From: Symploca sp. SIO1C2 | GTDB taxonomy: Bacteria > Cyanobacteriota > Cyanobacteriia > Cyanobacteriales > Coleofasciculaceae | DNA length: 64,000 nt | NCBI GenBank assembly: GCA_010672925.1 | Contig: JAAHFP010000006.1 | Coordinates: 239,503-303,502 of the forward strand | Direction: 5' to 3' | Shown here: positions 26,696-36,186 of the stretch, one piece after another | Position numbering within the stretch: the stretch's first letter is position 1 | Layout of the letters: every line of letters starts with the position of its first letter | The notes under the pieces: generated by a model | The model's input: the letters and a program-made list of their open reading frames with translations, nothing else | The model's database searches: none | Told to the model about the DNA's origin: nothing | Position numbers and translations under genes: made by a program

Positions 26696-27948
26696 TCTTC
26701 TGTTGTAACTGAGGAAGTCCCTCTAGCTGAAAACTCTTTGATGTACAAGTCAACTTGTCTCACTCTCTCTGGCTTGTCCTCAGCAACAAATAAAGCCTTT
26801 GCCCTCCGCAGAAGAGCGATCGCTTGACGTTTTTCTCCAGACTGTCCTAACAATATACCTAGATTGAAAAACCCTTCCGACATTCTCGGGTTTAGGCGAA
26901 CTGCTTTGCGATATTGCGCGATCGCTTCTTCATTCCGCTCTAACTTTTGTAGGGCTACTCCCAGGTTATAGTGACTCAAGGCATTATTACTGTCAAGAGC
27001 CACCGCCGATTGCAGTGCCGTAAGTGCTTCTTCGTACTCTTCCTCCTTCAGTTTCGCTGCACCCAGCTGTCGGTAAGCCTCGGCATTATTTGGTTGAAGT
27101 CGCGTTACCCAATCAAAACGATTACTCGCTTCCTTAAAATCTCCTTCTTCAAGAAAAATCAAACCTAATTGGTAATGAGCCGGAGCATATTCATCGTCAA
27201 TCCTCGTTGCTTGAAAAAAGGACTCCTTCGCTTCTTCTTGCCTACCCTGCTCCACTAATAATATTCCCAACTGATATTGAGCTGGCAACAGTTCCGGATT
27301 CAGGGCGACCACTTGCTGGAGAGCCTCAATCGCTTCTTCTGATTTGCCTTCCTTGACTAACAATCGAGCCAAATTATACTGAGCTGTAGCATTATTAGGA
27401 TTGAGGCGAACCGCTTCTTGGTACTGAACACTAGCTTGCTGATCATTACCCTGGGACTCAAAGGCTAAACCCAAGTTATAGCGAGCTGTGTCAAAATCAG
27501 GATTGAGAGTAATTGCTCGTTTATAGGCTTGAATTGCCTTTTCTGGTTGGTCTTGCTGGTAAAATGCCAAACCAAGGTTGTAGTAAGCTTCTGATAGATT
27601 TGGCTCCAGCCGGATAGCTTGATTATACTGTTGAACTGCCAGCCTCGGTTCACCTTGTCCCAGGAGAGAATTCCCCAACAAATAATGAGCCATTGCTATC
27701 GAAGAGTCAAGCTCCAAGGCTTTACGAAAAGCTTGTTCTGCTCCTCGAAGTTCTCGGAGATTATAGAGCCTGAGCCCCTGTTGAAAGTACCTAGCAGCAT
27801 CAAGATTCTCCGTGTATAAACCATCAATGAGCTGCTTGGTTTGTTGACGCTCTTGCAGTTCACCAGCCTTAGCGTAATCGGCAGTAGTCAAACCGCAGCT
27901 GATCAGTGCAACTGTTAAAAGGGAGAGTTTTTGGTATTGTTTTAGCAT
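26686..27948 (-). CDS. Exported TPR-repeat protein
   Basis: 420 aa from the ATG at 27948. The frame is open further, to an ATG at 28050, but those 34 codons translate repeat DNA (Gln/Thr/Asn-rich) and are unlikely to be real. The chosen start gives a signal peptide MLKQYQKLSLLTVALISCGL; LISC could be a lipobox. About ten TPR units follow (A.YNLG.A...QG....A...Y..A..L.PN pattern). TPR proteins are binding scaffolds; partners unknown, location probably periplasm or membrane-attached. The C-terminus runs to the edge of a 9-nt array. Confidence 0.85.
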   Translation of the reverse strand: MLKQYQKLSLLTVALISCGLTTADYAKAGELQERQQTKQLIDGLYTENLDAARYFQQGLRLYNLRELRGAEQAFRKALELDSSIAMAHYLLGNSLLGQGEPRLAVQQYNQAIRLEPNLSEAYYNLGLAFYQQDQPEKAIQAYKRAITLNPDFDTARYNLGLAFESQGNDQQASVQYQEAVRLNPNNATAQYNLARLLVKEGKSEEAIEALQQVVALNPELLPAQYQLGILLVEQGRQEEAKESFFQATRIDDEYAPAHYQLGLIFLEEGDFKEASNRFDWVTRLQPNNAEAYRQLGAAKLKEEEYEEALTALQSAVALDSNNALSHYNLGVALQKLERNEEAIAQYRKAVRLNPRMSEGFFNLGILLGQSGEKRQAIALLRRAKALFVAEDKPERVRQVDLYIKEFSARGTSSVTTEESR

Positions 27949-28077
27949 GGAATTGTTATTTGTTGTTGGTTGTTTGTTGTTGGTTATTTGTTGTTTGTCG
28001 TTTGTTGTTTGGGATTCGTTAATATCTTCCTTATCTTTCCATTCCACCATCTCCCCATCTCCCTATCCCCGATTTCC

Positions 28078-29277
28078 TCAAGCTTCTGGCAAAATTAGCA
28101 TGGCATCACCAAAGGAGTAAAAGCGATATTGATGAGCGATCGCTTCTCGGTATAAATTGAGCAAACGTTGACGCCCTAACATCGCACTAACTAGCATCAG
28201 TAAACTAGAGCGGGGTAAATGAAAGTTGGTAATCAAGCCTTCCACTACTTGCCACTGATAACCTGGATAAATAAACAACTCTGTTTTGCCACAATAGGGT
28301 TGCAATTTTCCATCAACCACAGCTCCTTCTAAAGCTCGTACCACTGTTGTACCCACAGCAATTATACGACCTCCTGCCTGTTTCGCTTCCCGAATCTTGT
28401 CCACGGTTAACTGAGGTACTTCTAACCATTCTCCGTGCATTTGGTGCTCTGTAACATTTTCTACCTCTACTGGTCTAAAAGTGCCAACACCGACATGGAG
28501 GGTGACATATGCTTGCCCAATGCCTCTGGCTCTACACTGTTCTAGTAGTTCATCGGTAAAATGTAGTCCAGCAGTAGGAGCTGCGATTGCACCAGGGGCT
28601 TGAGCATAGACTGTCTGATACTGTTCTGGTGTAGCTTGGGTATTGGTGATGTAAGGTGGTAGCGGTATTTGACCATATTGACCTAAGAACGTTTTTAATG
28701 ATAATCCAACTGGTAGTTCAAATTGCAAGAGACGCCCACTAGTAGGCTCATCTCTTGCTATAACTACGGCTTTGAGATTCGGTATGGGGGATTTACCCCT
28801 ATCCTTCTCTTTCCTTGGGTAGGTATCGTTTTTAGGGGAGTAGGAGTTAGGAGTGAGAACTGCTTCTGGTTGGCTACACGCCTCAAACCAAATCTCTGCC
28901 CCTGGTTTGAGACGCCTTCCTGGTTTAACTAAAGCTAACCAACAGTTATCCTCTCGCTCTTCGAGTAACAATACTTCAACTGGTGCGCCTGTTGATTTGT
29001 GCCCATAGAGGCGGGCGGGGATAACACGAGTATTATTAAGCAGCAGTAGATCTCCTGATTGCAGCAGCTGGGGTAAATCACGGAAAATATGGTGAGTGTG
29101 GTGAGTGGTTGAGTCTACCACGAGTAGCCGTGAGCTATCTCTTGGGGAGAGGGGAGTTTGAGCAATTTGCTCTGGCGGCAGTTCATAGTCATAGCTAGAA
29201 AGTAATTTGTCTAGCTCCCTGCTGTGAGTTTCTAGAGGCGCAAAAGAGTCATCTGAGTTTTGAGGCTGGGCATCCAT
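28078..29277 (-). CDS. queA: tRNA preQ1(34) S-adenosylmethionine ribosyltransferase-isomerase
   Basis: 399 aa. QueA transfers and isomerises the ribosyl moiety of AdoMet to preQ1 at tRNA position 34, giving epoxyqueuosine. Family segments: [72 protein letters not shown] and [10 protein letters not shown]. Compared with the usual ~350 aa there is an N-terminal extension of about 25 residues, and an insertion of about 26 residues ([20 protein letters not shown]..., about 28780-28862) before [16 protein letters not shown], at a site that varies in the family. The inserted DNA is repeat-like (TAGGAGT heptamers). The core is intact, so the enzyme is probably active. Confidence 0.94.
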   Translation of the reverse strand: MDAQPQNSDDSFAPLETHSRELDKLLSSYDYELPPEQIAQTPLSPRDSSRLLVVDSTTHHTHHIFRDLPQLLQSGDLLLLNNTRVIPARLYGHKSTGAPVEVLLLEEREDNCWLALVKPGRRLKPGAEIWFEACSQPEAVLTPNSYSPKNDTYPRKEKDRGKSPIPNLKAVVIARDEPTSGRLLQFELPVGLSLKTFLGQYGQIPLPPYITNTQATPEQYQTVYAQAPGAIAAPTAGLHFTDELLEQCRARGIGQAYVTLHVGVGTFRPVEVENVTEHQMHGEWLEVPQLTVDKIREAKQAGGRIIAVGTTVVRALEGAVVDGKLQPYCGKTELFIYPGYQWQVVEGLITNFHLPRSSLLMLVSAMLGRQRLLNLYREAIAHQYRFYSFGDAMLILPEA

Positions 29278-29414
29278 TGAACCACTTAGGAGTTGAGCTA
29301 AATTGGGTAGAATCCCCTATGATACATCGGGTGCTTTTCCCCTAGCCAGAGGCAGTAGATCTTAGCCACAATAGAGATATAGCGCTTCCTTGGGCTTATT
29401 AGCCAAGAATTTCT

Positions 29415-29804
29415 ATGGATTACCTTTACTTCTTAGCAAACGCCAGCCTGACTCTACGAGTAGTTGAATATTTGAAATCAACGCCACAGTTGCCCGTACA
29501 ATTTATGACGGTAATTCATCAGATTGACGGCTGGATAGTTAAAGTTAAAATGAACCGTCCTCTAAGTCCTCACCAACATGGAGACTTTCGAGCTTTTATG
29601 AGTGAATTGGGAATCCCTTACGATCCGGAAATTCGCTTACAAATGGCTCTATGGAGTCTAGAGACAGGGCAATCACCGATTGAAGTAATGCGTCGCTACC
29701 AAGTAGCCGTGGTTTCTCATGGCACTCCAGACAAGAGTGATATTGAGGCATTTCGCCAACAGTTCACAATGGGGTTAGGATACTGCCCAGAAACTTTGGC
29801 CTAG
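29415..29804 (+). CDS. Conserved cyanobacterial hypothetical protein
   Basis: 129 aa, MDYLYFLANASLTLRVVEYL..., with no signal peptide. Compact alpha/beta composition, segments IDGWIVKVKMNRPLSPHQHG and ALWSLETGQSPIEVMRRYQV. It looks like a real gene by codon use and a clean start, but I cannot name a family or motif. It is divergent from queA with 137 bp between them; no operon partner. Confidence 0.65.
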   Translation: MDYLYFLANASLTLRVVEYLKSTPQLPVQFMTVIHQIDGWIVKVKMNRPLSPHQHGDFRAFMSELGIPYDPEIRLQMALWSLETGQSPIEVMRRYQVAVVSHGTPDKSDIEAFRQQFTMGLGYCPETLA

Positions 29805-30006
29805 TACAAGGAGGCATAAGGTAGGAAGCAGGAGGGAAGAAAGCTTGTAAAGTAAGCTTTTTAACCTTTTTTTTCCGGTGGGTTATTCCCGCTGTACCAC
29901 ACTAGGAGCTGAAAACTAGTACAAGAATGCTTCGAGGTAGGAGGAGCTGATCTAAATGATTTGCACTTACTGTTAAATGTGGGTGCACTTATAGCTTTTT
30001 TCGACA

Positions 30007-30033
30007 ATCCCATGGGCTGGCAGCCTGTGGGAT
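30007..30033. terminator. Hairpin in the gap before the GUN4 gene
   Basis: ATCCCATGGGCT and AGCCTGTGGGAT form a 12-bp stem (two wobble pairs) with a 3-nt loop, followed after 14 bases by a T run. It could end transcription from the 129-aa gene, though it lies 200 bp beyond that stop. The gap 29805-30307 shows no gene. Confidence 0.4.
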
Positions 30034-30307
30034 CTTGCCGTACAAATTTTTATATTATTAAATATACTTAAACTTAACAGCTTAATTAAGCACTGAAGCT
30101 AATTTATAATAATTTTTTCCAATTTGTGAGTATATTCTGTAATTTGGGCATGAATCAACTAAATACTCAAATTAAAGTTCTAAGCTAGAGAAGTAGTTAA
30201 CTACATATTTACAGCGGATCAAACCTACGATAGGTGACTTGCTTACCAACTCTAGTCTGAGCTAAAACCTACAAAGGTGTATGTTTACTTACTAAGAGGG
30301 TAAGAGT

Positions 30308-30943
30308 ATGTTGAAAGAATTATTGGCATCTGCTGTAGGCTTAGACTACAGTCAGCTTCATCGTCTGCTTTTAGAGGGGCAGTGGGAAGCAGCGGATCAA
30401 GAAACACGGAAGCTGATGTTGACAGCGGCAGGTAGGGAGCAGGATGGTTGGCTAGACAGAAAATCTCTACAAAACTTTCCTTGTACAGACCTCTACACTA
30501 TTGATCAGCTTTGGCTAAAATTCTCCCAGAAACGCTTCGGCTTTAGCACACAACAGCATATTTGGGATAATATCATCAATAATCCCAACACACCTCAAAA
30601 AACTTCCCTCAACCAGAGAACATCGGACAAAATTGAGCAATTCGGCGAACTTTTAGGATTGCGCTTCAACGGCAACTGGTTAAAAATTAACGAACTCACC
30701 TTTGATATCTCAGCACCTCAAGGACACCTACCTTCAACCCTATTTGCAGTCCCCTGTGGAGATGACGAACCACCAGTAATAGGGAGGTGGTGTAGTGCCT
30801 GTTGCGTTGGGGAGTTGTTTTGTGGAACTTTGTGGGCTTGGGGAATATCAGATTTAGCCTCTAAAATGAGTAGTTGTGGTTGGCAAATGAATGCAGAAGT
30901 GAAACTGTGCACCACAAAAGCAGCTACCTCTGAAACAGTATAG
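30308..30943 (+). CDS. GUN4-domain protein with Cys-rich C-terminus
   Basis: 211 aa. The GUN4 core runs from about residue 14 to 145: LHRLLLEGQWEAADQETRKL, then FPCTDLYTIDQLWLKFSQ and RFGFSTQQHIWDNI. GUN4 proteins bind protoporphyrin IX and Mg-protoporphyrin and stimulate Mg-chelatase in tetrapyrrole synthesis. The segment GHLPSTLFAVPCGD ends the recognisable domain. The last ~60 residues, unlike usual members, contain seven cysteines (RWCSACCVGELFCG... SSCGW ... KLC), as in a metal- or redox-active tail. This is probably a paralogue or stress-type GUN4 rather than the main chelatase factor. It starts at an ATG after AAGAGGGTAAGAGT. Confidence 0.85.
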   Translation: MLKELLASAVGLDYSQLHRLLLEGQWEAADQETRKLMLTAAGREQDGWLDRKSLQNFPCTDLYTIDQLWLKFSQKRFGFSTQQHIWDNIINNPNTPQKTSLNQRTSDKIEQFGELLGLRFNGNWLKINELTFDISAPQGHLPSTLFAVPCGDDEPPVIGRWCSACCVGELFCGTLWAWGISDLASKMSSCGWQMNAEVKLCTTKAATSETV

Positions 30944-31687
30944 TGCAACAAGTTGAGGTTACGACAACACCAAATTCAGCAAACCTTTATCTATCAATAT
31001 TTTCCCTTGGAGCCCTATGTCCTCTGATTTGTAAGTAGGGAACGGGGAACAGGGAACAGGAGTGCTCCTACTTTCATCATCTAGTGGTAAAAAAATTTTT
31101 CATAGGGACTGCCTTGAGGCTTTTGGCTATACAACGTCATGTAGCAAGCGGATTTGGTATTAAAGCGAAGTACTGAAAATGAATATAAGAGTTTTCCCTG
31201 AGTAATGAGACGAATGTAGTATCAAAATTTCATAAAGCAAGCCTGATTCTGTCCGGAATTCGCCAAGAAAACCTGATAAATGAAGAGACATTGCATTATT
31301 CTGGCAGATACCTGCCTAACTTAATAGGGAAAATTTTACCGTTACTCAACTAAGGGCTATAGCCTTTGTGACAAAGGAAACAGGCTTGATGGCACTACTT
31401 TCTCCTCCCTTTTCCTTTGATCTAAATCCTTAAGCAGTTAAGGAGAAGATAGATATTATGTTTTCCTCAAGAGAGGAAAATATGCTAGTGGTGCAAAAAC
31501 AGGCTCTATCTATCACTGAATCTGACCTGTAGCCTCCAGAGAATGGGATGGCTTGACCACTACTGAGACTTCGATTTTGGTATTTTTGGTCAGCAAGTTG
31601 AGTAATCCTCGCTTTCATTAACTCAAAGCGTGACATTCATCATCTTTACTCTACCGTTACTCTTATCACCTTAGCTGAATCAGAGGT
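30944..31687. other. Gene-free stretch
   Basis: No convincing gene. Contains a short GGGAACA/GGGAACG heptamer cluster (31039-31062). A small minus-strand frame at 31430-31636 lacks family features and is not called. The right part may be the left flank of the IS630-type remnant that follows. Confidence 0.45.
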
Positions 31688-32119
31688 ATGCCACCAAAAG
31701 CTCACATAGAACCTTACCTTACCGTAGAGGAAATAAAGCTCTACTACCGACGGGCTAAAGATACCACTGAAGCACGACGGTGGCACCTTCTGCAATTAGT
31801 TTCTCAACAGTGGACTATCAAGCAAGCAGCTCAAATTGTCGGTTTGAACTACGATTATGCCAAAGAAATCGTCAAGCGCTACAATCGCGAAGGCCCCACT
31901 GGAATGAGAAACCGTTCCAAAGATCGCCAACCTCCACCTCCCAGAACCCTACTAAGCCAAGAGCAACAGCAGGAACTACGACGAGTTTTGCAAGGTCCGG
32001 CTCCTGGAGGGGGCTCATGGTCTGGTCCAAAAGTTGCTCAGTGGATTGCCCGAAAAACTGGGCGTAAATGGGTATGGCCTCAGCGAGGCTGGGACTACCT
32101 CAAACGGTTGGGAGATTAG
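31688..32119 (+). pseudogene. Truncated IS630-family transposase (N-terminal part)
   Basis: 143 codons, MPPKAHIEPYLTVEEIKLYY..., with the double helix-turn-helix DNA-binding region of IS630 transposases (WTIKQAAQIVGLNYDYAKEI, EGPTGMRNRSKDRQ, PAPGGGSWSGPKVAQWIARK). The family then continues KRL.FS..RPRP into the DDE catalytic domain; here the frame ends WDYLKRLGD and runs into TAGGTGT repeats and a MITE-like element, so the whole catalytic domain is missing. It cannot transpose itself. Confidence 0.85.
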
Positions 32120-32139
32120 GTGTTATGTGGTAGGTGTTA

Positions 32140-32264
32140 GGTGACAAGTTAAACGATCGCATATTTTATCAACTCCCATATATAACGGAAAAGACACTCA
32201 GCTCCCCCAGCTTCCCCAGCTCCCCCAGCTTCCCCAGCTTCCTTAACTTAACTTGTCACCAATG
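32140..32264. mobile_element. MITE-like element, family GGTGACAAGTTAA, copy 3, containing 9-nt repeats
   Basis: The left end GGTGACAAGTTAAACGATCG and right end TTAACTTGTCACC are inverted. The interior keeps CAACTCCCATATAT as in copy 2 but is otherwise replaced by about six 9-nt units (CAGCTCCCC). It truncates the IS630 remnant's surroundings. Confidence 0.7.
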
Positions 32265-32321
32265 GGTGTTAGGTGGTAGGTGGTAGGTACAAAGAAACCC
32301 CAGAATTGTTGACTTGTCTTA

Positions 32322-32373
32322 CTTCCTCAGCTCCCTCAGCTCCCTCAGCTCCCTCAGCTTCCCCAACTCCCTC
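32322..32373 (-). repeat. 9-nt tandem array (CTCAGCTCC), about 6 copies
   Basis: Same unit as the other 9-nt arrays, reverse orientation, ending 23 bp before the murT stop. It is preceded by GACTTGTCTTACTTCC, as at 25650. Confidence 0.9.
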
Positions 32374-32395
32374 ACCAGTGCTAGGTTTCAGACTG

Positions 32396-33745
32396 TCACA
32401 AAATCTTGCGACCCGTTAATAAGCCTCGTACTTCTAACATAGCAGAGTAAGTAGGCAAAATATGTAGAGTTTCGTTCGCTGGGGTATGTTCTAGAGCCTT
32501 TGCGATCGCTTCTGACAAGTCTTCTTGAATAATTAATTGGCAATTGTGTGTTCCCTGGGTCTGACTATAGTGTAAACGCAGAGCCATATCGTAAACGCGA
32601 TCGCCACTGATAATAATCGTTCCTCCGAGGTTCACTAACTTCTCTGTATCGACATCCCAAATCCAGGATACATCAGTACCATCGGGTGTCCGGTCATTTA
32701 GTACTACCAACTTGGTGGATGCTCCCCCAGTTTTTTGGATGTCATGCACTGCACGGATGGTTTCATTCATCCCTACAGGATTTTTGGATAACAGAATCCT
32801 CACCTGTTTACCTTGAACCTCTAACTCCTCTGCTCTACCAAAAGCAGCACGGAAGTTTTTGATAGTGTCGTCAATAGCAGCGCGGCTAATACCCATTTCT
32901 GTAGCGACTAATCCTGCTGCTAGAGTATTGTACTTGTTATAAATGCCAATGAGTATTTGAGGCCATTCTTGACTATCCACTGCCAGGGGACTTTTGCTAA
33001 ACCCACATTGGGGACAGTGATAATCTCCTAAATGGGAGAGATAGACTCCCTGATAGTCCAAAGAATGTCCACAACTAGGGCAATAAATCGAATCTACAGC
33101 ATGGGGAATTTCCTCTAGATAGGCTTTTGGCTCAGTTAAACCAAAAAATCGGACTGTTTGAGGTAATTGTTGACCTAGGTGGCAGAGAGTGGGATCATCG
33201 GCATTTAACACTACTAGTGTTTCCTTTGGTAAAGGAGTAATTGCCTGTCGCCATCTTTGGCTAATAGTATCAACCTCTCCATACCGGTCTAGTTGGTCAC
33301 GAAACAAATTTAGACCTAAGATGAACTGAGGTTGACAATCTTGCAGTAATAGGGGCAGCACATTCTCATCAACTTCCAGAATGGCGTAGTCAGCATCTAG
33401 TTGACCAATCAAATTGGTGTTTTCTAGAAGTGCGGTTACCAAACCATTAATTAAATTTGCACCGGTAGTATTGTGGGCAACTCGCCAATCCTGATTTTCC
33501 AGGATAGTGCGCAACAACAGAGAGGTAGTAGTTTTTCCATTAGTGCCGACAATGAGAATTACCCCTCGCCTCACTTGTCCTAACAATAGAGGCAGAATTT
33601 GCGGTTGCAGACGACGAGCAATTTCCCCTGGCAAAACACTTGCTGCTCCCAAGCGAAATAACCGCACTAGAGAGGTTACGGTTTTAGCTGCCCCTACTGA
33701 TAGGCTGAGGCGCAGTTTATTAATCACTGAGTTGGTCACATGCAC
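32396..33745 (-). CDS. murT: Mur ligase family protein, lipid II isoglutaminyl synthase subunit MurT
   Basis: 449 aa. A Mur-ligase central domain with P-loop ILIVGTNGKTTTSLLLRTIL (about residues 62-81) and LEVDENVLPLLLQ; a MurT-type Cys4 zinc ribbon CPSCGHSLDYQ...HCPQCGF inserted in the ATPase; and a C-terminal DUF1727-like domain (VVLNDRTPDGTDVSWIWDVD). MurT with the glutaminase GatD amidates the D-Glu of peptidoglycan stem peptides. No gatD is next to it in this window, so it must be elsewhere or the gene works alone. The start has a potential upstream GTG alternative, but the ATG at 33745 fits. Confidence 0.9.
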   Translation of the reverse strand: MHVTNSVINKLRLSLSVGAAKTVTSLVRLFRLGAASVLPGEIARRLQPQILPLLLGQVRRGVILIVGTNGKTTTSLLLRTILENQDWRVAHNTTGANLINGLVTALLENTNLIGQLDADYAILEVDENVLPLLLQDCQPQFILGLNLFRDQLDRYGEVDTISQRWRQAITPLPKETLVVLNADDPTLCHLGQQLPQTVRFFGLTEPKAYLEEIPHAVDSIYCPSCGHSLDYQGVYLSHLGDYHCPQCGFSKSPLAVDSQEWPQILIGIYNKYNTLAAGLVATEMGISRAAIDDTIKNFRAAFGRAEELEVQGKQVRILLSKNPVGMNETIRAVHDIQKTGGASTKLVVLNDRTPDGTDVSWIWDVDTEKLVNLGGTIIISGDRVYDMALRLHYSQTQGTHNCQLIIQEDLSEAIAKALEHTPANETLHILPTYSAMLEVRGLLTGRKIL

Positions 33746-34078
33746 ACTCCTGGTTAGGGATTAAATTTTAACGCTGCAAGCGTCTTGACTCTTATATACA
33801 ATAAAGCGAAATATGTTACGACAAGTAAATATTGTCCAACCTTTGCCAACGACTAATGACCAATGATGATTCTCTTATCCTTTTAAATTGCTCATCTTGG
33901 CTCCAATGCCAACCGCAAAGTTATGCAAAGATTAGTAACAAATTAGCTTTTGTTATTAAATTTACAAGTTCACCTAATTAGAAAGTGCTACCGTTTAAAC
34001 GGTGAGGGGTTCTGACAGTTATCATAAATTCTAGTGAGAGCCTCTGATTCTGTTGTCTTTATTCTAGAGGTAATCGAG

Positions 34079-34330
34079 ATGCTTTCAATTTCCCTGATTC
34101 TTCTCCTGGGCGCCGTAGGAAGCATCTTCTTGTTTCTACGAGCTTCTCACGAAGTTCCCCGTGTTCTTGCAGTTGGCAGTGCAATTTTGTGTTTGATCTG
34201 TGGAGTTGCGATGGCACCTTGGCCGATTCAGCTCTTAGTATTTTTATTGATTCTCAGTTTAGAAAGACTATATCCCTTCAAAACAGCTGTCTCAGAATCC
34301 TTGCCAATCTCACCTCGTCAAAGAAAGTAG
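34079..34330 (+). CDS. Small membrane protein
   Basis: 83 aa from the ATG at 34079, chosen because AGAGG lies 8 nt upstream and the first residues then form a membrane helix (MLSISLILLLGAVGSIFLFL); an upstream TTG would add 15 residues. A second pair of helices covers VLAVGSAILCLICGVAMAP and LLVFLLILSL. The C-terminus is short and basic (SPRQRK). Family not recognised; the type is common in cyanobacteria. Divergent from murT. Confidence 0.6.
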   Translation: MLSISLILLLGAVGSIFLFLRASHEVPRVLAVGSAILCLICGVAMAPWPIQLLVFLLILSLERLYPFKTAVSESLPISPRQRK

Positions 34331-34408
34331 ATTGTTGTTTGTTATTTGTCATTTGTCATTTGGGAATATATATCTCGTCTCCGCGTCTCCCTACCTCCTG
34401 GTCTTCCT

Positions 34409-35272
34409 CTAGAATCTTTTAACTCTTTCCTCTTTGACCAAAGTCAGACTTAAAAAGTCTCCCTTGTCGCTGTAGCTGCGAATTAGCCGCTGGCGATGAT
34501 CTGGTTGATATAACCAACCAATTTCTAGCACAAAACGGTGACCAGGTTTAACTTCCCTTGGGCAGTTGGAGGATGCACCATCTGGCAGCAGTAACACTTG
34601 AACAGGTAAGGTACTTTGGTCAAAATGAAGTATCGAACCGTCTATCCTAGCCGTAGAAGTAATGGTGCGAACTGATGTTCCAGTACCAAATTTGAGCTGT
34701 TGTACTAGATGGTGATGATCCTCTTGCTGAAGTTTAAGGTGAGTGGAATAAGTTTCAGGAGATCGTGAGTCAGGATATATTGTTACCGCTTCCCCCTGCC
34801 ATTCTCCTAGAAGTTGCTCCCAAGTCAATGCTGGACGTTCTGGTGCATCTGTACCAGCTAACTTTTCCCGAATCAAGGTTAGCCACGATAACTGATGAGC
34901 TTGATTAAACATCTGCACCAGACGCAGGCGACGATCACCTTCTATTAAAGCAAATTCTGCCCAAAATTGGGAAGATGCTATCCATTGTGTCGAACCTTGG
35001 GAAAAAGCACCAGTTTCACAAAACATGATATTTTGCTCAACATCAGTGAATTCGAGAACTTGTTGCTTCTCTGGTTGATTTGGTGGAAAGCGGCGCAGAG
35101 TCAGACGAACAGTTTGATTTTCCTTAACTTCTTCCAGGTTCAAGATACTGGGAGTATCTCCCAATTGTTCCCCATCAGGTGAAAACTGGGTAAATGAACC
35201 TTGCCATTCACCAAGATTTTTGAGTAGACATTCCCATTGCGATCGCATCTGACTGAGTTTAGACTTCTTCAA
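34409..35272 (-). CDS. DUF3598 (calycin-like) protein
   Basis: 287 aa with two related beta-rich halves, each starting with a W..LL..W.G pattern: LLKNLGEWQGSFTQFSPDGE (about residues 16-35) and WEQLLGEWQGEAVTIYPDSR (about 150-170). This matches the two-lipocalin-like-barrel DUF3598 family, distantly related to CpcS/CpeS bilin lyases. A bilin- or lipid-binding role would be a guess. No signal peptide. Its 3' end faces the small membrane gene. Confidence 0.78.
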   Translation of the reverse strand: MKKSKLSQMRSQWECLLKNLGEWQGSFTQFSPDGEQLGDTPSILNLEEVKENQTVRLTLRRFPPNQPEKQQVLEFTDVEQNIMFCETGAFSQGSTQWIASSQFWAEFALIEGDRRLRLVQMFNQAHQLSWLTLIREKLAGTDAPERPALTWEQLLGEWQGEAVTIYPDSRSPETYSTHLKLQQEDHHHLVQQLKFGTGTSVRTITSTARIDGSILHFDQSTLPVQVLLLPDGASSNCPREVKPGHRFVLEIGWLYQPDHRQRLIRSYSDKGDFLSLTLVKEERVKRF

Positions 35273-35400
35273 CTATCTATCATATCGCTGAAAAATTAGG
35301 AACGGGTAATACCCCTCATCCCAGCTCAGGGCTAACAGGAGAAAATGTACGCTAATACCGAGTGTTTACAACATTAAACTTCTTGCAGAAATCCGGGAAG

Positions 35401-35464
35401 GGTGAAGCATTGGCGGACAAAAACCTTGATTTTCTGGGCAATATGCTAGCGACAATGCTTCACC
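35401..35464. repeat. Inverted repeat, 64 bp
   Basis: GGTGAAGCATTG (35401-35412) and CAATGCTTCACC (35453-35464) are perfect 12-bp complements with a 40-nt loop. It lies between the divergent DUF3598 and def genes and could be a small mobile element or an RNA hairpin. Confidence 0.55.
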
Positions 35465-35606
35465 TCTACAGTCAACTATTTAATGAGTGAAGGAAGTCTA
35501 CTAGTTGTTATCCAATTTTCACTAACTTAACCGATTGTTAGATTATGATGAGTATTAAGGGAAACTACAATTAAAACGATAACTGCACTCATCCTTAATC
35601 AACCCC

Positions 35607-36170
35607 ATGCCAGCTCAAGTTCTAGTAGAAAAGAAAAAATTAAAAAATCCCCCCTTACAGATCCATTATCTGGGTGATCGCGTCCTCCGTCAGCCTGCTA
35701 AGCGGGTGGCTAAGGTGGATCAACGTGTCCGGCATTTGGCGGAGCAAATGCTGCAAACTATGTATAGTTCTGAAGGTATTGGTTTGGCTGCACCTCAGGT
35801 AGGAGTCAATAAACAAATTATTGTCATCGACTGCGAACCGGAAAACCCCACAAACCCGCCTCTGATTTTAATTAACCCTGTGATTAAGAGTTCCGGTAAA
35901 ACTCTGTGTGATTCTCAAGAAGGTTGTTTGAGCATTCCAGGAGTTTACCTAGATGTTCGACGGCCAGATGCAATCGAAGTTGCCTACAAAGATGAAAACG
36001 GACACCCAAAAACCCTAAAGGCAAAAGAGTTATTATCTCGTGTGATTCAGCATGAGATGGATCATCTCAAGGGCGTAATGTTTGTAGATCGAGTGGACAA
36101 TAGTCTAGCTTTGACCGCGGAACTCAAAAAGTATGGCTTCGACCGCCAAGCAGTTAAACCAATCACCTAA
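35607..36170 (+). CDS. def: Peptide deformylase
   Basis: 187 aa. All three motifs are intact: GIGLAAPQVG (motif 1), EGCLSIPG (motif 2, metal-binding Cys) and HEMDHLKG (motif 3, metal-binding His pair and catalytic Glu). It removes the N-formyl group from nascent proteins, Fe2+/Zn2+-dependent, at the ribosome exit. The N-terminal ~20 residues are basic, usual for cyanobacterial type 1B enzymes. A small membrane gene follows 16 bp downstream and may be co-transcribed. Confidence 0.97.
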   Translation: MPAQVLVEKKKLKNPPLQIHYLGDRVLRQPAKRVAKVDQRVRHLAEQMLQTMYSSEGIGLAAPQVGVNKQIIVIDCEPENPTNPPLILINPVIKSSGKTLCDSQEGCLSIPGVYLDVRRPDAIEVAYKDENGHPKTLKAKELLSRVIQHEMDHLKGVMFVDRVDNSLALTAELKKYGFDRQAVKPIT

Positions 36171-36186
36171 GGTATCTTGACCAATT

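Noticed and set aside
27949-28050. N-terminal extension of the TPR protein
   Set aside because: The 34 codons read heptamer repeats (Gln/Thr/Asn) and would bury the evident signal peptide that starts at 27948.
31430-31636. 68-codon minus-strand frame next to the IS630 remnant
   Set aside because: No family match recognised, AT-rich, no Shine-Dalgarno; it could be chance.
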